Positions 14,494 through 20,666 of a stretch of 20,666 nt of DNA are shown piece by piece (position 1 is the first letter of the stretch; each line of letters begins with the position of its first letter). The stretch covers positions 1-20,666 of the forward strand of contig JAJYTI010000009.1 in the NCBI GenBank assembly GCA_021793135.1. The letters run 5' to 3'. The DNA comes from Bacteroidota bacterium (GTDB lineage: Bacteria; Bacteroidota; Bacteroidia; Flavobacteriales; Flavobacteriaceae). Position numbers and translations under genes: made by a program. Below the pieces are notes generated by a model. It was not told the origin of the DNA. It searched no databases and was given only the letters and a program-made list of their open reading frames with translations.

Positions 14494-15558
14494 ATGAAAG
14501 TATTTATAACAGGTAGTGGTAGTTACATACCTACAGAGGTAACAAAAAACAAAACCTTTGAGGAAAACAGGTTTTACAATCCAGATGGGACTTTTATCGA
14601 AACAGATAATCACTTGGTTATTGATAAGTTTAAAGATATAACCGGGATTGAAGAGAGAAGGTATCTAGATGGAAAGCTAGTTACTTCCGATATGGCTTTT
14701 TATGCTGCAGAAAAGGCTATTGCCGATGCCGGAATAGATCAAGAAGAACTTGATTATATAATAGTAGCGCATAATTATGGCGATGTGGAAATCGATTCGG
14801 CACAGAGTGATACAGTACCTAGTTTGGCTTCACGAGTTAAGCATTTGCTAGGTATTAAAAATCCTAAATGTGTAGCTTACGATATATTATTTGGTTGCCC
14901 TGGATGGGTACAAGGAGTAATTCAAGCAAATGCATTTATACGTGCTGGTATTGCTAAAAAATGTTTGGTAATCGGAACCGAGACTTTATCTAGATTAGTG
15001 GATAAACACGACAGAGATTCTATGATTTATAGCGATGGTGCTGGAGCAACCGTTATAGAGTCTAAGGAGGATGCCGAAGGCGGAATTCTTACGCATGCAA
15101 GTGCTACGTATGCATCGGAAGAAGCGCATTTTATTTATTTCGGGACTTCCAATAAACGTGCGCAAAAAGATAATAGAAGATATATAAAAATGTACGGAAG
15201 AAAAATATATGAATTTGCTCTTACGTATGTTCCAAAAGCCATGCAAGAATGTTTTGATGAGAGTGGGCACGATATAAAGGATTTAAAGAAGATATTTATC
15301 CATCAAGCAAATGAGAAAATGGATGAAGCAATTGTCAAGCGTTTTTATAGGCATTATAAAATGCAAGTGCCAGAACACATTATGCCAATGAGTATCGGAG
15401 AATTAGGTAATTCTAGCGTAGCAACTATTCCTACTTTGTATGATTTGGTAAAGAATGGGTACTATAAAGAACATGAATTGAATTCTGGAGATATTATCTT
15501 GTTTGCAAGTGTAGGAGCTGGTATGAATATAAATGCTATAGTATATCAAATGCCATAA
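14494..15558 (+). CDS. KAS III-type beta-ketoacyl synthase (FabH-like)
   Basis: A 354-residue thiolase-fold ketosynthase of the KAS III family, which condenses an acyl-CoA starter with malonyl-ACP or a related extender. The catalytic triad is visible: C135 in LFGCPGWVQG, H270 in IHQAN and N306 in GELGNSSVATIP. Length exceeds ordinary FabH (about 330) by some 25 residues, and the insertion NRRYIKMYGRKIYEFALTYV-like region in the second half matches a longer FabH-like group found in Bacteroidetes, so it may be a secondary ketosynthase rather than the housekeeping FabH. Whether it serves fatty-acid initiation or a special lipid is unresolved. It stands between the gcvP terminator and a glycosyltransferase gene 87 bases downstream with no terminator between. 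Confidence 0.88.
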   Translation: MKVFITGSGSYIPTEVTKNKTFEENRFYNPDGTFIETDNHLVIDKFKDITGIEERRYLDGKLVTSDMAFYAAEKAIADAGIDQEELDYIIVAHNYGDVEIDSAQSDTVPSLASRVKHLLGIKNPKCVAYDILFGCPGWVQGVIQANAFIRAGIAKKCLVIGTETLSRLVDKHDRDSMIYSDGAGATVIESKEDAEGGILTHASATYASEEAHFIYFGTSNKRAQKDNRRYIKMYGRKIYEFALTYVPKAMQECFDESGHDIKDLKKIFIHQANEKMDEAIVKRFYRHYKMQVPEHIMPMSIGELGNSSVATIPTLYDLVKNGYYKEHELNSGDIILFASVGAGMNINAIVYQMP

Positions 15559-15645
15559 TGTTCCATATATCGTATTGGAGCCTTTAAAATTATCATCTCA
15601 TAAAAATCTATAGGTTAGAGAATTAATTCTTTAGTCTTTAACTCG

Positions 15646-16515
15646 ATGAATATGCGCATATATATAATTATACCTGCATATAATGAAGCTAAATATTTAA
15701 AATCAACTTTAGACTCTTTAATAAATCAAACTTATTTACCAACGAGGATTTGTGTGGTAGATGATAATTCTATAGATTCCACTCCAGATATAATTCAGGA
15801 ATTTACAAAGGAATATGATTTTATAACTAGTGTAAAAACTAAATCTGAAAATCAGCATTTGCCTGGCAGTAAAGTTGTGCAAAGTTTTTTACATGGTTTG
15901 AGAAATTTAGATTCTAATTTTGACTTGATATGTAAGTTTGATGCAGATTTAATTTTCCCCCCAGAGTATTTAGAGACCATAGTCAAGGCATTTCGCTCTA
16001 ATCCGAAATTGGGAATGGCAGGCGGTTTCTGCTATATTCAAGATGGAGAAAACTGGGTGTTGGAGAATTTAACAGGTCCAGATCATATTCGAGGGGCATT
16101 AAAATGTTATAGAAAATCTTGTTATGACCAAATAGGAGGGTTGATTCCAGCCATGGGTTGGGATACGTTAGACGAGCTATTATCGCAATATTATAATTGG
16201 GAAATCCTTACAATTCCAGAACTGAAAGTAAAGCACTTAAAGCCTACAGGACAAAATTATCATGGAAAGTCAAGATTTAATCAAGGCAAAGCATTTTACC
16301 AAATAAGGTATAGATGGTTGTTAACTTTATTGGCGTCAGCTAAGCTTTCTGTTCGAAGAAAAAGCGGCAGGTATTTTATAAATTGTTTACTTGGCTTTTT
16401 ACGTGCATTCTTTAGGGGAGATCCATTTTTAATTACAAAGGAACAAGGTAAGTATATTCGTAAGCTGCGTTGGGAAGGAATATATAATACTTATCTAAAA
16501 TCTAAAAAAGATTAG
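15646..16515 (+). CDS. Family 2 glycosyltransferase
   Basis: A 289-residue GT-A-fold glycosyltransferase. It opens IIIPAYNEAKYL, the usual nucleotide-sugar-binding start of family GT2, has VVDDNSIDST near residue 40, and the metal-binding D99-A-D101 in KFDADLIFP. GWDTLDE around residue 170 is in the place of the acceptor-site acidic motif. The C-terminal 70 residues are basic and hydrophobic (WLLTLLASAKL; CLLGFLRAFF), suggesting contact with the membrane. There is an alternative start two codons in (15652). It probably adds sugar to a lipid or surface polymer; donor and acceptor cannot be read from the sequence. No terminator separates it from its neighbours, so joint transcription with the ketosynthase and mlaE is possible. 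Confidence 0.9.
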   Translation: MNMRIYIIIPAYNEAKYLKSTLDSLINQTYLPTRICVVDDNSIDSTPDIIQEFTKEYDFITSVKTKSENQHLPGSKVVQSFLHGLRNLDSNFDLICKFDADLIFPPEYLETIVKAFRSNPKLGMAGGFCYIQDGENWVLENLTGPDHIRGALKCYRKSCYDQIGGLIPAMGWDTLDELLSQYYNWEILTIPELKVKHLKPTGQNYHGKSRFNQGKAFYQIRYRWLLTLLASAKLSVRRKSGRYFINCLLGFLRAFFRGDPFLITKEQGKYIRKLRWEGIYNTYLKSKKD

Positions 16516-16534
16516 TAAGTAAGTAGTTTATATG

Positions 16535-16542
16535 TATTTTTG
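16535..16542 (+). promoter_or_regulatory. Candidate -7 element for mlaE-mlaF
   Basis: TATTTTTG, an exact TAnnTTTG match 41 bases before the mlaE start. A TTAG at 16512-16515, overlapping the end of the glycosyltransferase gene, is 19 bases upstream and is a poor -33. Confidence 0.5.
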
Positions 16543-16583
16543 AGTAATAAGTGCTATGCACAAGTAGATAATATATTTGATAT

Positions 16584-17330
16584 ATGAGGATAATACGATA
16601 CGTAGAAGATGTTGGATCTTATTTTTACATGCTAAAACGTACTTTTAGTAGTTTTACTAAAGGTTCAGTATTACGAGAGCTTATATTCAAAGAAATTGAA
16701 GATTTGATTTTAGGTTCCTTTTATATCGTAGCATTTATATCATTCTTCGTAGGTAGTGTTGTTGCTATTCAAACAGCCTTGAATATGGACAACCCTTTAA
16801 TCCCTAAAACACTTGTTGGTTTTGCTACAAGACAATCGGTTATTCTAGAATTTGCTCCTACATTTATTGCTATTATTATGGCTGGTAAGGCAGGTTCATT
16901 CATTACTTCAAGTATTGGATCTATGCGGGTTACAGAGCAAATAGATGCTCTAGAAGTTATGGGAGTGAATTCCCTTAATTATTTGGTGTTTCCTAAAATT
17001 GTCGCTATGCTGTTTTTACCTGCACTAATTGCTATTTCCATGTTTTTAGGAATTGTAGGTGGTGGAGTTGCCTCAGTGTACGGTGGATTTGCCACAGCAA
17101 CCGAATATATTAATGGTGTGCAAGAAGATTTTAATACTTGGCACTTAACCTATGCATTTATTAAGACTTTTATTTTTGCTTTTATCTTGGCAACAGTTCC
17201 TTCTTGGCAGGGCTATTACATGAAAGGTGGTGCTCTTGAAGTAGGGAAAGCTAGTACCAATTCTTTTGTTTGGACTAGTGTATTGATTATTGCATCAAAC
17301 TATGTAACAACACAACTTCTTTTAAGCTAA
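16584..17330 (+). CDS. mlaE: MlaE-family lipid ABC transporter permease
   Basis: A 248-residue inner-membrane permease of the MlaE/YrbE family, part of transporters that move phospholipids between inner and outer membranes. The family core is plain: FISFFVGSVVAIQTAL, ATRQSVILEFAPTF, IMAGKAGSFITSSIGSMRVTEQIDALEVMGVN and the glycine-rich SMFLGIVGGGVASVYGG. About five or six hydrophobic segments are visible. The ATPase gene follows after two bases. No MCE-domain (MlaD) or MlaB/MlaC gene is in the window, so the lipid-binding partners must lie elsewhere. The start at 16584 gives the usual N-terminus (RYVEDVGSYF). Confidence 0.93.
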   Translation: MRIIRYVEDVGSYFYMLKRTFSSFTKGSVLRELIFKEIEDLILGSFYIVAFISFFVGSVVAIQTALNMDNPLIPKTLVGFATRQSVILEFAPTFIAIIMAGKAGSFITSSIGSMRVTEQIDALEVMGVNSLNYLVFPKIVAMLFLPALIAISMFLGIVGGGVASVYGGFATATEYINGVQEDFNTWHLTYAFIKTFIFAFILATVPSWQGYYMKGGALEVGKASTNSFVWTSVLIIASNYVTTQLLLS

Positions 17331-17332
17331 CT

Positions 17333-18100
17333 ATGATACGAATAGAGGATATACATAAAAGTTTCGGAGAACAGGAAGTGTTGAAAGGTATTAGCACTAC
17401 GTTCGAAAGAGGAAAAACCAATGTGATAATTGGGCAGAGTGGTAGTGGTAAAACCGTAATGCTTAAGTGTCTTTTAGGATTGTTTGAACCAGAAGAAGGA
17501 AAAATATATTATGATGATCGTGCTATTCAAGATATGAATCATGAAGAGAAACGATTGCTTAGAGAGGATATAGGAATGCTTTTTCAAGGTGGAGCACTCT
17601 TTGACTCTATGAATATCGAAGAGAATGTAATGTTTCCTTTACGTATGTTTACGAAGCAACGTAGGGATGAAATGTTGCATCGTGTAAATGAGGTGCTGAA
17701 ACGTGTAGATTTAGAAAATGTAAATAAAAAATTCCCCTCAGAGATATCAGGCGGAATGCAAAAGCGAGTTTCTATTGCTAGAGCTATAGTCAACAATCCA
17801 AAATATTTGTTTTGTGACGAGCCTAATTCAGGATTAGATCCAAAAACGGCAACACTTATTGATAATCTTATTCAAGAAATTACTCATGAGTATGGGATTA
17901 CTACTATAGTAGTATCACATGACATGAACTCTGTAATGGAAATAGGAGAGAAGGTGGTTCTGCTAAAAAATGGTTTATTGGTATGGCAAGGAACCAACGA
18001 AGAAGTCTTTACAACCGAAAATGAAGATGTAGTAGATTTTGTGTATTCTTCTAATCTATTTAGGAAAGTACGTGAAGCCTATAAGAAATATAAATTCTAA
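17333..18100 (+). CDS. mlaF: MlaF-family ABC transporter ATP-binding protein
   Basis: A 255-residue cytoplasmic ATPase that powers the MlaE permease. Walker A is G34-QSGSGKT-41, the signature motif is SGGMQKR starting at S139 (the methionine version is typical of MlaF), and Walker B is FCDEP with D162 and E163, followed by SGLDP. An H-loop histidine is in VVSHDMNS. The gene starts two bases after mlaE stops, so the two are coupled. Its stop lies 9 bases from the stop of the convergent mannose-1-phosphate guanylyltransferase gene, with no terminator hairpin between them. Confidence 0.94.
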   Translation: MIRIEDIHKSFGEQEVLKGISTTFERGKTNVIIGQSGSGKTVMLKCLLGLFEPEEGKIYYDDRAIQDMNHEEKRLLREDIGMLFQGGALFDSMNIEENVMFPLRMFTKQRRDEMLHRVNEVLKRVDLENVNKKFPSEISGGMQKRVSIARAIVNNPKYLFCDEPNSGLDPKTATLIDNLIQEITHEYGITTIVVSHDMNSVMEIGEKVVLLKNGLLVWQGTNEEVFTTENEDVVDFVYSSNLFRKVREAYKKYKF

Positions 18101-18109
18101 GCATCTAAT

Positions 18110-19192
18110 TCAATTTTTATACTTGTCGTTATATTTCTCGTTTGCTTGCGCGAGGACTTCTTTTATTTCTTGTTCCTTTTCCATAGGATAGACAAGAAGC
18201 ACATTGTCTTTATCAACGATGATATGATTGTGGATGCCGTCCAAGACTACAAGCTTTTTCTTATTTGTATAAATTATATTATTTTGGGAATCAGTAAATA
18301 GGCTGTCCGCTCGCACTACAGCGTTTTTATTATCATCCTTTGTTAATTTATCATGTAATGAACCCCAAGTGCCTAGATCGCTCCAATCGAAGTGTGCTGG
18401 TAGTACAAAAACATTCTTTGCTTTCTCGAGTATACCATAGTCTATTGAGATGTTCTCCGCTTTCGGATAATTTTCAAGTACGAATTCGTTTTCTTCTTGA
18501 GTATTGTAAACATCAAATCCGGCGTTAAACAATTTAAACATAGAAGGTAAATGCGTTTCGAAAGCTTTTGAGATACTTTTTACAGACCAAATAAAGATTC
18601 CGGCATTCCATACGAAATTTCCAGCTGCGATGAATTTTTTAGCGGTCTCATAATCTGGTTTTTCTCTAAACTGTTTTACTTTATGGATGCTATCTCCAGT
18701 GCCATCTTCGCTTTCAATATATCCATAGCCTGTATTTGGAAATTGAGGTTTTATTCCTAATGTAAGTAACTTATCAGTAGTTGCGCACGCATCAAAGCAA
18801 GTTTGGATATCTTGAGCAAATGTATCTTCTTCTTCTATCCAATGATCGCTTGGAGCTACAAGCATTATTGCATTTGGATTTTCTTTTTTTATTTTTAATG
18901 AAGCCATTAGAATGCACGGTGCTGTATTGCGCATCGCTGGTTCTAGAATAATTTGCTCTGGCTTTATTTCTGGTAGTTGTTCTCGGGTTAAATCGAAATA
19001 TAGTTCGTTGGTAAGAATGCGGATATTTTCAGTGGGAACCACTTTCTGCATGCGTGTAAATGTACGCTGAATCAAGCTTTGCCCCGTTCCTAACATGTCA
19101 TGAAATTGCTTTGGAAGTTTTTCAGTACTTACTGGCCAGAATCGTGAACCAATTCCTCCTGCCATAATCAAAGCATAATTGTTTTTATCCAT
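18110..19192 (-). CDS. manC: Mannose-1-phosphate guanylyltransferase
   Basis: A 360-residue cytoplasmic nucleotidyltransferase that makes GDP-mannose from mannose-1-phosphate and GTP for surface polysaccharides and glycolipids. The N-terminal GG-x-G-x-R site is at residues 12-17, continuing FWPVS..KLPKQF; EPAMRNTAP (84-92), PSDH (114-117), FREKPD (175-180) and WNAGIFIW (195-202) are the family's donor and sugar-site motifs. It is the short form without the C-terminal phosphomannose isomerase domain of bifunctional enzymes. It overlaps the preceding SprT-like gene by 8 bases and is the last gene of a three-gene group. Whether its product feeds the nearby glycosyltransferase is only a guess. 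Confidence 0.93.
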   Translation of the reverse strand: MDKNNYALIMAGGIGSRFWPVSTEKLPKQFHDMLGTGQSLIQRTFTRMQKVVPTENIRILTNELYFDLTREQLPEIKPEQIILEPAMRNTAPCILMASLKIKKENPNAIMLVAPSDHWIEEEDTFAQDIQTCFDACATTDKLLTLGIKPQFPNTGYGYIESEDGTGDSIHKVKQFREKPDYETAKKFIAAGNFVWNAGIFIWSVKSISKAFETHLPSMFKLFNAGFDVYNTQEENEFVLENYPKAENISIDYGILEKAKNVFVLPAHFDWSDLGTWGSLHDKLTKDDNKNAVVRADSLFTDSQNNIIYTNKKKLVVLDGIHNHIIVDKDNVLLVYPMEKEQEIKEVLAQANEKYNDKYKN

Positions 19193-19793
19193 TCTTAGTA
19201 TTTAATAATTTAACCTCTGCGTTTGGGTCAAAAAGATAAGCTCTTCCTGTTTTTACTTCTACGCATTCATATCTTTTTACTCTTCGATTTCCACGTTTAA
19301 AAATCCTTCCATTATATAACTGAAAATAACTACCGTGTGGAATTTGAAATACACAATGTAGGTTATTTGGTGCATCGTACTGTTTTAATGCAAATGCTAA
19401 ATGTTGATCGGTATCGGTTGTAGCCGTTGGATTCTCAAAATGTCGAATTAACAAAGGTAACAATTCTTTTGGGAAGATTTCTTCGCGTAAAAAAGGTAAC
19501 ATCATTTTCTGAAAGGTAAATTTCCATTCTTTACCATGTGGTTTAATTCGCCGTCCAAAATGTGAGAACGCTACCAAGTGTGCAAGTTCATGCACAAGAG
19601 TAATTAGAAACTTGTATGGGTTGAGATTAGCATTTATAGTAATCTGATGCTGTCCAGTAGATAAACGTCTATAATCTCCATGACGTGTAACCCTTTCATT
19701 GACGATTTTAAGATACACGTTAGTTTCTTTAATCACCTCGAAAATTGGGACTACAGCGTTTTTAGGTATATATTTTTCCAGTACTTTCTGCAT
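19185..19793 (-). CDS. SprT-like zinc metalloprotease domain protein
   Basis: A 202-residue cytoplasmic protein of the SprT-like family. The zinc site is H68-E69-L70-A71-H72 with a likely third ligand H86 in KPHGKEW. In eukaryotes the relative SPRTN cuts proteins crosslinked to DNA; bacterial roles are poorly known, so that function is only suggested. The C-terminal part (about 145-195, with YFQLYNGRIFKRG and KRYECVEVKTG) resembles the family's zinc ribbon in layout but has only C147 and C177 rather than four cysteines, so it may fold without metal. It begins 16 bases after the SDR gene and overlaps manC by 8 bases, indicating one operon. Confidence 0.87.
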   Translation of the reverse strand: MQKVLEKYIPKNAVVPIFEVIKETNVYLKIVNERVTRHGDYRRLSTGQHQITINANLNPYKFLITLVHELAHLVAFSHFGRRIKPHGKEWKFTFQKMMLPFLREEIFPKELLPLLIRHFENPTATTDTDQHLAFALKQYDAPNNLHCVFQIPHGSYFQLYNGRIFKRGNRRVKRYECVEVKTGRAYLFDPNAEVKLLNTKNG

Positions 19794-19809
19794 AAAGTAT
19801 TATAGGGTT

Positions 19810-20496
19810 TTATGGAGTAGTGCTGGATACTTCTAAAATTTTTCCATTATAGAATTTAGATCCAGTTATTGCAAATTCTGCTATGTATTCTGCCATTTCT
19901 TCTGGAGTTAATGGTGCTTTATATCCTGGGAATGCTTCTTCAAGCATTTCAGTTTGTACAGCCCCTAAAGCAAGTCCGTTGAAACTCGGTCCTGATTCTT
20001 TATATTCTTCTGCCAATAATTCGACCAATCCTAATACAGCTGCTTTACTGCTGCTATAAGCGCTTAATCCAGGGAATTTAACGCTACCTTGGATGCCTCC
20101 CATACTACTAATGCACACTACATGACTTTCTTTGCGTAGCATTGGAAGCAAAGCTTTTGTAAAAGCAGCAACACCTATTATATTTACTTCATATACATAG
20201 CGGAATTCTTCGGTAGTTATCTCTTTAAATGGCTTGTTTACAATAGCTCCAGAATTATGGATGAGTATATCAACTTGCTCCCAATTTTCTTGAGCGTATT
20301 GCAATACATTTTGATAAGATTTTTCTTCAGTAATATCAAAAGCAATTGCTTTGGTGTTTTTTAAGTTTAATTTATCTAATTCTTTAGGAGAGCGGGATAG
20401 TGCAATAACCTGATGTCCTTTGTTTGAAAAATATTTAACTAAAGCCAAACCAATTCCTCGGCTAGTACCTGTTATGATGATATTCTTTGTCTTCAT
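19810..20496 (-). CDS. Short-chain dehydrogenase/reductase (SDR)
   Basis: A 228-residue classical SDR oxidoreductase using NAD(P)H. The Rossmann motif is G10-TSRGIG-16, the NNAG-equivalent is NSGA at 81-84, and the catalytic set is N105, S130 or S131, Y147 and K151 in YSSSK. Substrate cannot be predicted. I chose the start at 20496 (MKTKNIIITG), which puts the first strand directly at the N-terminus; an in-frame ATG at 20511 would add only five residues. First gene of the SDR-SprT-manC group on the minus strand, and directly downstream of an E2 acyltransferase gene, from which a hairpin at 20527-20558 may separate it. Confidence 0.92.
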   Translation of the reverse strand: MKTKNIIITGTSRGIGLALVKYFSNKGHQVIALSRSPKELDKLNLKNTKAIAFDITEEKSYQNVLQYAQENWEQVDILIHNSGAIVNKPFKEITTEEFRYVYEVNIIGVAAFTKALLPMLRKESHVVCISSMGGIQGSVKFPGLSAYSSSKAAVLGLVELLAEEYKESGPSFNGLALGAVQTEMLEEAFPGYKAPLTPEEMAEYIAEFAITGSKFYNGKILEVSSTTP

Positions 20497-20526
20497 AGAA
20501 TAAAAATACATATTATTTTAATGAAA

Positions 20527-20558
20527 ATAGCGCACCCTCTGTTACAAGAATGCGCTAT
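20527..20558 (-). terminator. Candidate terminator after E2 acyltransferase gene
   Basis: An 8-bp inverted repeat (20527-20534 with 20551-20558) with a 16-base loop; read on the minus strand it is followed by TTTTCA. It lies 27 bases beyond the E2 stop and just before the SDR gene. The large loop makes it a moderate candidate. Confidence 0.45.
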
Positions 20559-20585
20559 AAATATATTGTTGTTGTATAAACAAAA

Positions 20586-20666
20586 CTATACGAACATCGT
20601 TATTGGATTTTCGATGTATGTTCTTAAAGTTTGTAAGAATTTAGCTCCAATTGCTCCGTCTACGGT
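20586..20666 (-). CDS. 2-oxoacid dehydrogenase E2 C-terminus (partial)
   Basis: The last 26 residues of a minus-strand gene that runs off the right edge, ending TAG. The peptide, with DGAIGAKFLQTLRTYIENP and a final TMFV, matches the end of the catalytic domain of dihydrolipoamide acyltransferases, the E2 core of pyruvate or related dehydrogenase complexes. Pyruvate dehydrogenase E2 (aceF/pdhC) is most likely because of the LQTL..YIENP form, but branched-chain or 2-oxoglutarate E2 cannot be excluded from so short a piece. Confidence 0.7.
   Translation of the reverse strand, partial: TVDGAIGAKFLQTLRTYIENPITMFV

Noticed and set aside
15590..15640. AGAATTAATTCT palindrome between the ketosynthase and glycosyltransferase genes
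   Set aside because: It has no loop-forming spacing or T tract for a terminator and is too short and AT-rich to call an operator.
16572..16579. TATATTTG immediately before the mlaE start
   Set aside because: It lies four bases before the ATG, so the transcript would begin at or after the start codon; the box at 16535-16542 fits better.

Overview
The window looks like a stretch of chromosome from an AT-rich member of the Bacteroidetes, most likely a Flavobacteriaceae species. Four signs support this. Promoters match the Bacteroidetes pattern TTG-N19/20-TAnnTTTG rather than the E. coli one. Most starts lack a clear Shine-Dalgarno sequence. A secreted protease ends in a type IX secretion (T9SS) sorting domain. 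The gene families (single-chain GcvP, ExbB-ExbD-TonB, MlaE-MlaF without an adjacent MCE gene) are typical of that group. The genus cannot be fixed from the sequence alone.

Layout, left to right. Positions 2-319 hold the 3' end of murF (+), convergent with a small coiled-coil protein of unknown function (-). Positions 921-1349 hold three valine tRNA genes on the minus strand, two identical TAC copies flanking one GAC copy, with promoters and hairpin terminators. Positions 1367-4544 form a minus-strand operon, exbB-exbD-tonB-folC, joining an energy-transducing complex for outer-membrane transport to folate polyglutamylation. Upstream of it lies anmK (4710-5756), which recycles cell-wall sugar. 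A 387-base AT-rich gap follows. Positions 6144-9012 hold an accessory pair: a large T9SS-exported reprolysin-like metalloprotease (+) and a small predicted lipoprotein (-), convergent on a 20-bp terminator stem.

The right half is mostly plus-strand housekeeping: an acyl-CoA dehydrogenase with its own strong promoter; an ECF-type sigma factor overlapping a tiny zinc-binding anti-sigma-like protein; gcvP of the glycine cleavage system; a KAS III-type ketosynthase; a family 2 glycosyltransferase; and the mlaE-mlaF lipid ABC transporter. The minus-strand group SDR oxidoreductase - SprT-like metalloprotease - mannose-1-phosphate guanylyltransferase converges on mlaF with only 9 bases between stop codons. 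The last 81 bases are the C-terminus of a dihydrolipoamide acyltransferase (E2 of a 2-oxoacid dehydrogenase complex), on the minus strand.

I did not find a defence island, CRISPR array, insertion sequence, prophage or obviously new multi-gene system. The best second-look items are the valine tRNA cluster, where the GAC tRNA has C instead of the near-universal U at position 33 and sits behind a terminator without a visible promoter; the sigma/cysteine-rich anti-sigma pair; and the SprT-like protein whose C-terminal ribbon lacks the usual cysteines.
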